From: Stictocephala bisonia | Lineage: Eukaryota > Arthropoda > Insecta > Hemiptera > Membracidae | DNA: 64,000 nt | Direction of reading: 5' to 3' | Assembly: GCA_035578905.1 (NCBI GenBank) | Contig: JAQJVL010000101.1 | Coordinates: 558,001 to 622,000 of the forward strand | Part shown: positions 33,433-45,759 of the stretch, in pieces | Layout of the letters: every line of letters starts with the position of its first letter | How positions within the stretch are numbered: the first letter of the stretch is position 1 | The notes under the pieces: generated by a model | The model's input: only the letters and a program-made list of their open reading frames with translations | Database searches by the model: none | What the model was told of the DNA's origin: nothing | Program-made: the position numbers and the translations under genes

Positions 33433-35560
33433 CACAAATGATAAATTAAATACTATGAACAGCTGATTCATGTGATTGTACAAATTATATCCAATATAAC
33501 TTCATATAATGACAGTTTATTACTGGACCAGAGGATTGTTTATTTATGAAAACAATCACAAGTTACTTTATCTTTGATAAAATAAATTAACCAGCCAACT
33601 TTTATTTCTCTAACAACTAAAATAAAAAAATAGTGACAATAGTTAATACCAGACCAAGCCAATAAAACGCATTTCTTGGTTTAGCTAGTATATACATATT
33701 ATATTTATTCAAAATACCTCAAAATTACTCGTTTATATAATTTGACTTTATATGATAATAATCAGACTGGGCCCAAGAGCCTCCTAAACCGTAGACCTCA
33801 CCCTGATTATAATTAATTATGTGTTTTAATGAAACATTAATAATGCTGTATATAGAACAATATTTGGTTTGGCCAAAGATTTAAAGTTAGAACGATCATA
33901 TTAATTTATTCAACTTTGTAAATTTTGTGTTTTTAAATATACTGCTCATAATTTCACTCTCATCGTCAAATGTTATTTTGTGTGATGGGAAAAATATTAT
34001 TTGTTGAGAAGTGTTGTAAACATATGTACATATGGCACTTGCGTCATAAATACCTTCCAAAATGTGGTCCATAGGTATTCAAATCTATTCAAAAGATATT
34101 TATTATTTCTTGTACTGTTAGAAAGTAGGAATGAGTGAAAAGAACTTGAAATAATGAACAAGATAAATCGCCTACACTATTCTCATAGTGGTATTCTGAT
34201 GGCTGTGTATGTACAACTCACTTGTTCTATACGTACCTTTCTTTAGAGGGCAGAACCTGTAAAGTGTGGTACACCTATCTACTAGGCCTTAGAATATTTG
34301 ACAACTAAGACTTGAAGTAGCCTTTTTGGTTGTTAGTCTTGGAATTTCTCACTACTAGAATTTTGAGTACCTCAAAAACTGCAGACTAGACTAAACTAAA
34401 AATTGCTTTAGTTTTGGAGGGTCTTTTAAATATTTAATTTATTTTACAGAGAACATTATTTTGAATTTCATTGATCTCATACAGTAGAGTACGAGTAGGT
34501 CTAAATTATTTTGTATCGTATAATTTGCTTGACAAAGGTTTTTGTTCAATTATAGAGGCCACAGATATAATTGTCTGCAAAAATAGGAAAAAAAGACAAA
34601 AATATATAGGAATTATATGTTATATTGTAACACATAAATGTCATATTTTCACCTTTGACTACATACAACTTCGTAATTTAATAGTACTAATTTCAACCAA
34701 CTTAAATTATGTTTTCTTGTGAAAATAGAAACAATCTGCAACCATCAGCTCTACACAATATCTCTTAACAAGTGCGTTGGTTTTAATTTTTTACTAATAC
34801 AACATGCATTAAAGCATTTAAGTCAAACTTAAGGTTTTTAACTCATTGTGTACATAACAAACAAATTAAATTAGCCTTATACTTTGGATATTGACTTTGG
34901 CAAGTGATTGCAATAAAATCAACAAGAATAGTTACGGTTGAAAAATAATACATTTGTTATCTACTCTCACCTGTTCTCTTAGAATGCACCCAATTCATAC
35001 ACATCCATAAATACAAAAAGCCAAACACCATTGACTGACTGATCACAGTTTCTTCGGCCTTTAATGTTCTGAATCATGAAATATGGCATAAATGTTCTTT
35101 ATAATCTCTAGATTTATAGTATAAATAGATTTAAAAAATATTTTCTTTAAAAATAACGTAGGTAATATGATTAAATTTACCAGCCGATTGGACCTTTGTT
35201 ACATTCGCCATGCGAACGAAATAACTTTTGATATTGCGACTTCACAAAGGACGTAGTTTTTCAACAATTTAAGTGTGTAATGTAAAGAAAAATTATAACA
35301 AAATTACGAGTTTTACAATTCCTCCGTAGTGTTCTGAGAGCCTTCAATGTCAGCTAATTGCATTCTCTCAGACTTTGGTTTGGTTTTATGTTTCAGAACA
35401 ACCCTTATGAGTTCATTAGTGGATTCTTATAACCCTTGTTGGTGTTTGCTTTGGGAAAGAGAACATTGCTGAAGATCGTACAACTCAACCGTGAGCAAAG
35501 CATACAAGTTCTAAAATACTTGGGGTTAAGGGGCTCAATGAGTTGTCGTTGATTCTAAAG
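33433..35560. other. AT-rich DNA without a recognisable gene
   Basis: An 83-codon plus-strand ORF (34,471-34,722) is Ile/Tyr/Lys-rich and unrecognised. The last few hundred bases may be the 5' part of the LINE remnant that follows, too decayed to read. Confidence 0.5.
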
Positions 35561-38500
35561 TGGTTTTTGGAGGCTTACCACAGATTTCAAAATCGAGACC
35601 TATTATTCATTCAAGGGATTGTGTATGAACAGATAACTGAGGTCTTACAGTCTCTGAACAAGCAGTTTAAGAAAATGAATTAAAGTTATGAGACTCACCA
35701 AGGGAAACAAGGATTTTAAAACCTTCGTATATGAGCTTAAACTGCCCATCACAACAATATCCACAGATGCTGTTGTTCAGGTGCTTGTAAAGCCTATACG
35801 AAAGATTATTGCTGGACGACAGGCGGTAACTCTGAAGTCCCCTGTTAAGATCAGTAGTAAGCAATCAAGCCCAGAAAGATCCGCTACTTAGTTGTCACTG
35901 CCCATGGTTGCACCTAATGAATAAGAGGACCATCAATGAGACTCTGGTCTTTCCTCAAGTTCCACTGAAGAAAGGTCGTCATAACCAAATACCTAAAGAT
36001 CAGTTCAGTGTAGAACAACCTTGAAAAGGCGTTTACCTTTAAGATGGTTAGTAATAATGACACTGGGAAAGACTTCTTTTCCACCAGTAAAGAAAATGCT
36101 TTATTTATTACTAAGTTTAAGCCCAGTATTACCGAAAATTACATGTCTAGCATCGTTAAAGACCTTGATATGTCATCTGTTGATGTGAATATGCTGAAAA
36201 CCATACAGTAGTAACAGGGATAATGTATGAATTCATGGACTATCTGGACCTTTAACAACTCCAAAGATATACGAACGTCTAGGACTCATCCACACATATT
36301 ACCAGGAAATAGAATTATGTCGTGGTAGTGTTCCAATGAACGGAGAAGATAGATAGAGAAGCTTATCCTGCTCTTGAAATCTCCATTCATAGGGCGAGTT
36401 GGTCGAAAGATTCTCCCAGTAAGGAATTATTTTCTTTTCTATCTGGAAATGACGTGGGATAATTCTATCATCTTTCACTGTACAATTAGACATACGTTCT
36501 TCTCTGCACTACTCTTAATGCGGCTTTCAAGGCTTTTAATTAAGATATTATTGGGTCAATAAAAAGTAATAATATACAGACAAGTACGAGGTTTATACTG
36601 GCTTGAGGAAAGCTTTCAAAGTAGAATTAGATCGATGCAGAAGAGAGAGCATGCTCACAGTGTTGAGAGAATCTGAAGTTTAAACCTAATAAATGCTGTA
36701 AATATGCTAACCAGTTTAGGGACTATTCCTCTTCCACCTCAGCAATGAGCATTGAAAACAAGTTTTTATTAACACCGGTGTGTTATGTTCTAAGTTCGGC
36801 GAATACTTCAAGTCTGTGTATCAAAATTTTGATGATGTGCAATTGAATGCAGAATCTGAAATTATATTTCCACCGAAATAAGCTAACATTTTTTCAGTTG
36901 TTGACATTCCTTAAAGATCTGTTGATGCCTTTAAATAAGTCTTTAGAAGCTCGTTCAGCGTTTGGTAATATTACATCTTTTGATATCAAAAGAGTGTCTG
37001 AAGCCCCTTTGCTTCATTGTTCAACCGGAGAGTTTCCCTCGGTCTGAAAGACAGCACTAACCACACTAATTCCAAAAAAGGACCATATAACCTGTATATT
37101 TATAGACCAATATCTCTTCCTTATGTAATACCTAAGACATTTGACAAGGTTGTTCATAGAATTTTGTATAAAAAAGTCTTCCACTTTATCTCTACTTATC
37201 AGCATGGCTTCATGAAAGATCAATAATGAACCTATCCTCGTTTTTTGCAGTTAATGTCTTACGGTTGCTTTATAGCACAAGTTGATAACATTTATTTAGA
37301 TTTTCAGTACGCGGTCGACAAGCTTCCTCACCATGTATTTTTAAATAGTTCACTTCCTTTCTATTCTCCCCGGATCTTATTCAGATGATACCATGTTACC
37401 TGTTGGATAGGTTATTTAAAGTCTTTTTAGGTTATGTGTTTTCAGTGAACTTTGTTGCTAATTCAAGAGTGCCACAAGGGTCTAACTTGGGACCTATGTT
37501 TTTCTTGTTAATTTTTAATGATACTACTTATTTCCTGAACTGAGCAATTCAGCTCTATACCGACAATATTAGAATTTCTATGCAGATTGCTAATACAAGA
37601 GGTCATCTGGCTCTTCAATCTTGTGTTGATTCAACTGTGAGGTTGGCTATATTCAGTTACATGCCTCTGAAAGGTGGTTTCGTTCACGCATAAAACAAAA
37701 TCGTCGTTCTTTTTAATGACTTTAGTGTCTGTAGAATCCAACGAGAACATACTATCCACGATCCCTGTGTCCTCGTAGTCTCCAAGTTGACTTTCTCTGA
37801 ACACGTAAACTGTTTTGTGTCAAAATTTAGAAGGAACTTGTGTCGCATCATTTGGATCTCCAGATATTTTAGTAACAAGCAAACTTGTTTAACACTGTAT
37901 AAAGTACTTTATTAGAAGTCACCTTGAATATGCTATTGTTTGGAATATGAATCGGGTGAAGGCCTTCTCAGATGCAGCCTGTAAGGCCTTCCAGGAGGAA
38001 GCTTCTCTTATGGATGGGGTGGAAGTTTCCGGAACTTGGTGAAGTTGAAACAAGTGCCGAATTTATCAACATTATTAACTCATCGTGCTGTGACTGGCTT
38101 GCAATTCTTTAAGGGAGTGATTAATGGTCATACTGGTTCAGTTTAGGTTATTGGTCTAAGAGTTCCTAAAAAAGTAACCTAAAATATTCTTATTTTAAAA
38201 GAGTAACCTAAAAAAGAGTAAGTTTTTTCTTTTTTCTTTTAGTTTTATGATTTACTATTAAGATAATAAATGTGTAAATGAGCGTGTGATCCAGTTGAAG
38301 AGAGCGTGTGTGAGGGTGTAGGTGGAATTTCATAATCTTGTTTTTATTTCTAAGTCTGTTAATTTATTTTATACTTGTAATTACATATATCATTTCACTA
38401 TGGTTATTAATATTATTTACTTTAAAATAGTTTTTTTGTATTATAATAGTTATTGTTACTTTTATTCATTTGCAATTACTGTATTTAAAAACAAAACTGT

Positions 38501-38609
38501 TATAATTGTAATTATTTTTGTATCAGGTTAAGTGGAAGAAGGGACTTTCTAGTCCCAACTTCGCCTGGTTAAATAAAGACGTATTTCATTTCATTTAATT
38601 TCATTTCAG
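35561..38609 (+). mobile_element. Dead non-LTR retrotransposon (Jockey/CR1-like)
   Basis: The clear part is a reverse transcriptase spread over all plus frames (36,840-38,060). The 3' end reads CCTGGTTAAATAAAG followed by a (CATTT)n-type tail to about 38,609, typical of LINE 3' ends. Upstream, 35,561-36,840 has broken open stretches but no endonuclease motifs I can identify, so the 5' boundary is a guess. No target duplication was recognised. Many stops and frameshifts make it long inactive. Confidence 0.85.
36847..38060 (+). pseudogene. Reverse transcriptase pseudogene
   Basis: Family landmarks in order: a TGEFPSV-like segment near 37,020; YRPISL at about 37,101-37,118 (usual NYRPISLL); QHGFMKDQ at 37,200 (usual QHGFR); VDNIYLDFQYAVDK at about 37,281-37,322 (usual D..KAFD catalytic segment); VPQGSNLGP at about 37,469-37,495 (usual VPQGSVLGP); YTDN near 37,556-37,567, where YADD is expected. 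The second catalytic Asp is therefore Asn, and the enzyme would be dead even without its stops. LTFSEHVN near 37,790 and IRSHLEYAIVWN near 37,915 complete the typical Jockey/CR1 C-terminal pattern. Confidence 0.9.
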
Positions 38610-38880
38610 TTCCGGTATATACTTTTTTCTCAAGAGATCCATTTGTTTGCTCACAATTTTCAGATGTTCTATGATTGCAAACAGGCTTCACAGCCTATAT
38701 ATTTTTTGACAACCATAATGGCCGGTTTCTAAGTTTGCTTAGATCAATATATAATGCTTAACTGTGTCACTAAACTCATACTCAGCCATTTAAGGCTCAT
38801 TTCCTAAGTGTTGCATGTTTGGTCCTCAAGCCTGTTTTCAACACTTGAGAGTTCAACTAGAAAATGCGATTGATTATAAT
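38600..38880 (+). repeat. Dispersed repeat, copy 1 (related to 54,520-54,780)
   Basis: TCAAGAGATCCATTTGTTTG, ACAACCATAATGGCC and GTGTTGCATGTTTGG align in order with CTCAAGACATCCATTTGCTT, ATAACAATAATAGCC and GAGTTGCATGTTGTG at 54.5-54.7 kb. The two copies are strongly diverged. No ORF; class unknown. Confidence 0.5.
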
Positions 38881-38954
38881 CTGTGAAATTGTTTGTTAAT
38901 TCTGTAATATTGATATGAAAATTAAATGAATTAGTGGCTTCTCCACTCCTTCTA

Positions 38955-39140
38955 TAGGTAAATTTATTTATTCATAAGACGCCGATCGTCAAGATATGGG
39001 CGAATATGTATTTCGAATGAGTGTGATGAGTGTAGATGAGCGAATGTAGTTATTGTTACAAACTAAGGCCGACTATTCCTTAGAAAGTGTCATTAATTAA
39101 TGGCCCAATGACAAATGAACAGCCGGTGATTATCAGCTGA
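38955..39140 (-). mobile_element. Dispersed SINE-like element, copy C (tail part)
   Basis: Plus strand reads ATTTATTTATTCATAAGACGCCGAT, then GAGTGTGATGAGTGTAGATG and TAGTTATTGTTAC, then AATGGCCCAATG, matching copy B from its tail inwards. The head and 76-bp module are missing, so it is truncated, as retroposons often are. Confidence 0.6.
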
Positions 39141-41002
39141 TCCTTCACAAAATCCTTATATAAATGTCTCAGCTAGGACATTCCTTATACACGAAGGATG
39201 CTACTACTATCAAAAGCCATAAAAAAGAGATACCTACCATCAGTTGCTTATACCAAAGGCATTTTGAAATCGGCTCTCCAAATTGTTAAGCTGAACTTTA
39301 CCCTTGGATGCTATGTATTTTAAATGTGCTCGACATTTCAATGAAAAGTCCATTTCTACAAAGTATGCGGGTCAGGCGAGTTTCTTAAATAATAATCTAT
39401 ACATTTTACCCCTAAGAAATGATCATAATATGACGTAATAGTAATGAATCTGATGCCTAAATTTAAGTATGAATATAATTAAGTATAATCATTTATTCCA
39501 AATTATTTAAGTATGTAGGCCTTAAGAAGTGTGAAGTTAGTGGGGATTATTCCCCATATTTATTAAAAATAAGTATATTTTAAGACATTAAAATTGTATT
39601 TATTGTATAACTCTCAAAATTAGTTAAAATAGCCACCAATTACTGTATTACGATAGTTAAAATTCCTAAATACACTTGTAAATATATTGTTTTTGTAAAT
39701 AAATATAATTATTACCAGTATATTACAATATAAAAATTAGAAATGCACTGCTAGTGTTATACTGCTGTTCTTAACCGATCTCCTATGTATTACAAGGAAC
39801 TATTTTTCAAAATTTTAAGTAATTCTTTTGTAGTCTCATGACGTAAACTGCCATCCTCTCACAAAAACATTTCATGTAGTTCACCTTAAATGTTTCTTGC
39901 CAATACATTACCGTTCGTATTTGGACTGTAACAGCAACATTTAAATAGGTCCGATAAACGATATCTAGGATACTTTTGGTGCTATTTCAAATTTATTATT
40001 TCAATTATTCCACACTTAAAGATTAGGTTCTCCCAATTTTATTCTAGTGGACGTCTTCGCAAAACCTATGAATACTTACAAAAATATAGATAAAATCTTT
40101 CTTAATAACTTTAAATTGCTGAATTAATATATCACTTACTTTGAAAAACTTATTCTTCAACTTCTGCAAGGTCTAGTGATAAGTGGGAACGGTAACATTG
40201 GAAAATATAGCAAGTGTACAAAAACAGGAAAACAGAACTCAGGAACTTTCAAACTTAAAATGTATTAGGTTAGAGTGGCTGTAGAATTATTAAATTATTA
40301 CTGTATCATATTATTATTGAATGGATCTTTAGTAAACTTAACATACCTTTAAAAATGTGAAGTATTCTCTGTGTTAAAAAAAACCAGCACTACTGTTTTA
40401 ATCTATTAAACTATGACTATACTCTATGTTTCAGGGATTCAATTTCACCTACTGCCAATTCATCTACAGGAAATACTTAGATGCAGTTTTGAAGCTAGAT
40501 TTTTTTTGTAAAATAAATATAATTTGTTCCAGTTTGTCTAGTTTTTTTAACCCTTACTACTCCTGATGTATTCTGAGTGATTGTTTCTTTGATTCTTAAA
40601 AATAAAAACTTTTCTCAATAATACTAAAGTGTTACATTGTTTGTTAAATATTTTGTATTTAACAATACTGCTAAAGTGCTCTTGATATATGGCTAAGTAA
40701 ATGATTGCCTTAATGATATTCCAATAAATGTTGCAAATTTTTTGTTTAATATTTCTTTCAAATAAATTTAGTAATTAACTTTCACATTCACATTCACTTT
40801 AAAACACCTAAATATATTAAATGTTACTGATTATAATTTACAATTTAACTGTCCAATTTCTGGAAGGGTTTTAATCAGAATTGACGAAAGAAATGGAAAG
40901 ATAAAATTATCTTTACAAACAGTTAATAATCCTTTAAGCAGAATGCATCTAAAAAGTACGTTTGTGTCGCCTTATTTAGCATAACACAGATCACTGTTAT
41001 TC
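39141..41002. other. AT-rich DNA without a recognisable gene
   Basis: No tandem arrays, RNA boxes or credible ORFs. Confidence 0.55.
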
Positions 41003-41408
41003 TATGATTTATTTATTCATTTTTAAGATACCCATGTCCAATCTATGGGCAAATATGAAGGGCGAATGACTGTGAATAGTCTAAATGAACTAGTATAGTT
41101 ATTGTTACTAGCTAAGCATTGTTCTTAGAAAGAGCCGGGGTGACTAATGTACCCTGTACAATGTGATACCTACAACTATGTGAGTGGTGACTAATGCACT
41201 TCCCTGGACAACCATATTGGCTCATCACTTAGTTGAAAATCATACCAATTCTACGTGATTCGAAGTCTGGGGTAACTTTGATGACAACCATTGAGCGGAC
41301 GACGTGTCAGTACTACTAGAACCCAAAACAGAACCAACACCTATAATCTCCAAACAACATTTTGTGTCTGTATACAGTTGAATACGCCTAAATACGCCAC
41401 TAGTTCCA
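41003..41408 (-). mobile_element. Dispersed SINE-like element, copy D
   Basis: On the plus strand: ATTTATTTATTC tail, CCAATCTATGGGC, GTTATTGTTACTAGC, CTACGTGATTCGAAGTC (B-box-like, about 41,253-41,269), GACAACCATTGAGCGGACGA (start of the single 76-bp module, to about 41,355), then a head with ACGCCTAAATACGCCACTAG. The order matches copy B, but it is more diverged. One module only. Confidence 0.6.
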
Positions 41409-41589
41409 TCTCATTTCTCGTCTTTGCCTTAACCATGCCAGCTTGTGTTAATTCTTGAAAATGCATCATAAGTTTATATGTTTTCTCTAAACAAACTCAG
41501 TAAGATGTTCTGTGTATTTTCTTCAGTTACAACAGTATCTTCTTTCGAAATTAATTTTATCCATACTTTTTATGACCTTTATGTTGTCA

Positions 41590-42182
41590 TTAAACATAAT
41601 GTTAGGACATCACAGACCGACATCAACACCACGTAGTTGAGAAGGTTGGGAGTCCACAGTGTTCAGATCTAAAATGATCGTGCGCTACTATAACAAGAGT
41701 TCAACATTATAAATACATAGTTAATAGAACCCTTCTACCATTGAATAGCCTATATTTAAAACTTGGACTGAAATCATTGCTACATCTATTCATCAACCTG
41801 TTTTGTTACTCGGGGAAGGGGTTTTCACCTTTACAAGGTGTAAAATGCTCTTAGGGGGTCTGTTAAACGGGCAAAATGGAGGCTCACCTTCTGTACCTCG
41901 ACTCTTTCTTTTGATGACCGAGCCCTTGACTCTTAATAAGGGGTGGTCTTCACACTTCCTATTCAGAAAAGGACATACAATTGGATGGGGGCCCGTGAGA
42001 GAAACCTGTCCTCTGAAAGAACTGCCCGACATTATGGTAGGTGTCTTATTGTATCCTTTCGTGAGAATTTTATTTTTTTTTATCCCGCTTGTCAAGTGTA
42101 CCAACATTACGAGGGGAAGAAGCCTGAAAGTGTTTTGATGTTTAGAGCCACCGGGGAAGCAACACCCAGAATAGCTGAATGA
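41590..42182 (+). other. GC-richer segment with three overlapping ORFs, unidentified
   Basis: ORFs of 111 codons (41,803-42,138, plus), 79 codons (41,943-42,182, plus) and 104 codons (41,793-42,107, minus) overlap here. The second plus frame reads CQVYQHYEGKKPESVLM. Open frames on both strands with raised GC mean that ORF length alone proves little. I recognise no domain. It could be a retroelement or host-gene fragment with a frameshift. Confidence 0.25.
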
Positions 42183-43212
42183 TTTTCAATGCTCACTGAG
42201 ATTATATTGTATAAATAATGTATTGAAGTTGGAAATATACTGTCTTGATATATATAATATGTTTAAAATAGAAAATTTATCGTTCAATTTGTCTGTGTTG
42301 AAGAAAATTGCAGGGCAACAAACTACTGTATGTTTAACAGTGTCGACCAAGACGAGGTGCAAAGATAACCAAGATATAAGATTGGCTATCTTAAAGCGGT
42401 TGCCACCGGAAATATACTGTATATTCTATTAATGACACCTACTGCTTATTCCTTAGATCTAAAATTGTATAGGATAGTATACATATTTCTGAAGATTGAT
42501 TTGTCGATAGTATATTCTGATTACACTTTATAAACAACTGCTTTATCTATGAGATTAATACCGTATCCCTGATGGGTTTGATTCTATCCATACTTCTTGG
42601 ATTGGCTTGTATCTTGGTTATCTTTAGTAACCTAGTAATAATCCATGTTAAACATGAATATGAACTATTAGGGTGCTTAATTATTGGTAGTATACCCTAA
42701 ATTACAATGTTTAAGATGTTACACACAATTTGCCACTTTTTGTAATATAGTGTTGAACTATTCACTTCATTCCGTCCTAAACTTGTCATCTAATGATACT
42801 GCTCACTGTAGTTGAAGGAATGAATACTTTTAATTATGATTATGACACAGTGAAATACTTATGTCATAGTTATTTCCATTGTTTATTTGATCATAAAGTG
42901 AAAATTACTATTCATATTCCTTGTATGAATATTTATTATTATAGCTCATAAAAACCATAGTCTGCCTCATATGAAATGTATATTTTGTGTATGTCCAATA
43001 TTATTGAAGAGTAGTGTTATTGTATGGACTACACTAATCCAAAGGATGACAGCAAAACACACGTTGGAAACTTTCAGCCAATAGCTTGTATCCTCAGTTC
43101 TTAAATATTCTTGAAATCGATACAATCAATTCCATATTTATTGTACACATACCATTTAAGAAGACACAAATCCTCTAGTATTACATCGATTATATTTTAA
43201 AAGTAACAACTG
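42183..43212. other. AT-rich DNA without a recognised gene
   Basis: A short open frame at about 42,518-42,700 encodes a hydrophobic stretch (GLACILVIFSNLVIIHV) that superficially resembles a membrane helix, but with no further support. Nothing else was seen. Confidence 0.45.
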
Positions 43213-43242
43213 TGTGTGTGTGTGTGTGTTTTTTTTTTTTAA
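43211..43242 (+). repeat. (TG)n followed by a T-run
   Basis: About nine TG units then about twelve T residues. Confidence 0.95.
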
Positions 43243-44447
43243 GTTTTATTCTCAATATAGTACAGTGATTGTTGTTGTTCATAACAACACATCTCTCCAT
43301 TTAAACATGAATTATTTGAATTTTTTATTGATTTTAACTATCCATAATCATTACATTTAAGCATAATTTAGGAATATTTCAATAAATATTATTTCAATAA
43401 AAATATTTCAATAAATATTATAAAAATATCAAAAGTTTAAATCCTGTTTTAATACAGATAATATACCATGTACCTTACAAAAATCCCTATATGTTCAACT
43501 ACAAACTCATGGTGTCTCAACGATGGACGTTTTTCAAAACCTGTATTTGGCCTATTACAATTTTGCAACTTGTTTAGTCATGGTTACGAAATGCAATATG
43601 ACAATATTTCCAAATATTGTTTATACAATGGTAATTTCACTACATTGAAGAATATTGTAACTTATCTGTGTAACGTTATAAAAAAAACCCTTATGTTAAA
43701 AAAATCAGTACATGTTCATTGTACGACAAAAATGCAGCGCCAGAATCCTATAAGAAGCTATTTATTTCATCCCGTGTTACTTCTTCAAATTATAAATCAT
43801 GTCTACTAAATAATTAATAACAAACACAACATCAGAAGATTTTGTAACTATTTCAAAAAATAAAAGCCACTAGTACGACTGAAATATCAAATTGAAATTC
43901 TTATAGCTGCTAACATATGTTATTTGTAGCTCAGTAAAGAACTAATTTAAGAATTAAAAGATTCGTATTTTTACTGAAGATTTTCAACTACAAAGCCTTA
44001 ATTTGAAATATATGAACTAATTTCAAGTGCAGGAGGTTTGTTTTTCTCTAGCAATTAAAAACAAACCTCATCTTTGTATATAACAAAAATTTCATTCCCT
44101 AATTTATTGTAAATGGTAGTTTTTGGAAAATGAAAAACAAAGAAATGCAAATCATATTTATCAACAAAACTGGATTTTCAAATGAACTTTAAAACATCTT
44201 AAAAGTAGTTTAAACATACAGTTCTAAAAATACATTCAGATGATGGTTATGTAATTTTATTGCAACCATAGATATATAGGGAAATACATAAAAGAAAATA
44301 ATACAATCACAATTTTGTTTACTTTTTCAAATAAAATTACTTAGCGTGATTATAAAAATTACATTTAAAACTGACATTTAAAAATCACTTAAAGGTGTTT
44401 TGGGATATTATGCCTGTAATTAAAATAAGTAAATTAGCGTCAGCAAT
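43243..44447. other. AT-rich DNA without a recognisable gene
   Basis: A 113-codon plus-strand ORF (43,468-43,809) has mixed composition (Cys, Asn, Tyr-rich) and no recognisable motif. It is probably chance, but is the longest non-repeat ORF of this stretch. Confidence 0.4.
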
Positions 44448-44509
44448 AACTCGACCAAGGTTATACAACTGTACAAATAACTCGACCAAGGTTATACAAC
44501 TGTACAAAT
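44448..44509 (+). repeat. 31-bp perfect tandem duplication
   Basis: AACTCGACCAAGG plus TTATACAACTGTACAAAT occurs twice in direct tandem without mismatch, so the duplication is recent. Confidence 0.97.
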
Positions 44510-44602
44510 ACATAAATATTTTAATTCAGCTGGAAATGGTAAAAGATAACCGTCCATACATTCAAAAACTCACTAAATAAAGAAACAAAAAACGAATTCA
44601 CT

Positions 44603-44836
44603 GTGGGAATAGGTCATAAATGTGCAGAGTGTCAATTCGAACACGAGGACTCAGCAAAGGTTATTGCTGCTGACGATGAACTTTTTGATCAAAAGCAAAA
44701 AAAGGACGGCAGGGAGATTGATAGTGGACGTACCAACGTTAGATCCAGACATTACCACATGGTAGACTTGCTTCTGGGGCAATTTTGGTGGTACAGGTCT
44801 GCCACATTCACTGGCATTTATTTATTCGGCCATTAA
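44603..44836 (+). CDS. Unrecognised 77-codon ORF, partial or remnant
   Basis: The frame is open for 77 codons. It opens with a GTG codon, so no ATG start is evident. It begins with a CAECQFEHED segment followed by acidic and Lys-rich sequence (VIAADDELFDQKQKK). Composition is balanced and hydrophilic, unlike the Ile/Phe/Tyr text usual in this AT-rich DNA, so a coding origin is plausible. No family recognised. An exon or transposon fragment is possible. Confidence 0.22.
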   Translation: MGIGHKCAECQFEHEDSAKVIAADDELFDQKQKKDGREIDSGRTNVRSRHYHMVDLLLGQFWWYRSATFTGIYLFGH

Positions 44837-45759
44837 AACGTAATCGAAACCAACCATATCGAAATTACAGGTCGAACAAATCGAGTTGTCGAATGTCAAA
44901 TGTGTTGAAGCAAAAAATGAATATCAGATTTGTTCTCACTCGTTTATTACAAATCTAACTTGCAAAAATAAAGAAGCTAAGGTAAAAGTTTGACAAATTT
45001 TGTACAAAATCAGATAATTTGAATTTTAAATAATAAATACCCTTATCACTTCAGTTTACCCAGTATTTTTTAATAAGAAGCGCTACTGACATTGACTTGC
45101 AATGTGTGTTTTTTTGTAAAATTATAAAATGATGTGGGGTAAATTAGGCTAGTTAAACTTAAGTTGAATTAGATTAAGTTGAATTAAGTTATATTGATTA
45201 AGGTAGACTGCCCATCCAAAATGTGGGTCGGCATTCCTCTTATGAAAAACAGTTTAGTTATATAACTATAGGTGACTGGATCACCTACAATTTGAATCAA
45301 TTCTATTTGTTGCCTATTAGTTGGTCAGGTCATTTCTGTTATTGACGGCTTTGACGGGTTTATTTTTCTAACTACTATTTAATTCTTTTAGAAAAATGTG
45401 CAACGTGCTGATGATATACAAGGTAAGGAGATCCTTCTTGGTATTTCTTGAGTAGCCATGAGGTCATAAACTGAATATGAAATTACATTGTATGCTATTA
45501 AGTTTAAATGTACCTTGATTTAACTAAAACATGGAGGCCCATGTAGTATTTCAAAGTTATTGTGAAAACCTTTTATTATTTTAAACATTCGTGTATCTAT
45601 CGTCCATGGAGTACAAGGAATCTTTCTATCTTTTGTGTGAGGACTGCTGCCCACAAACTTTTTTTCAAACTTAATTTAAGACCAACCTACATGAACCACT
45701 TTAACAAACTGTCGTTTTGACACGCCGGTGTTAGCGATAGTGGTCGACTCACGATTCAT
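44837..45759. other. No recognisable gene
   Basis: A patch at about 45,160-45,200 repeats TTAAGTTGAATTA-type words. Otherwise unique AT-rich DNA. Confidence 0.5.

Noticed and set aside
42518..42700. Hydrophobic ORF resembling the first helix of a GPCR
   Set aside because: One helix-like stretch only, no conserved GN motif and no further helices nearby.
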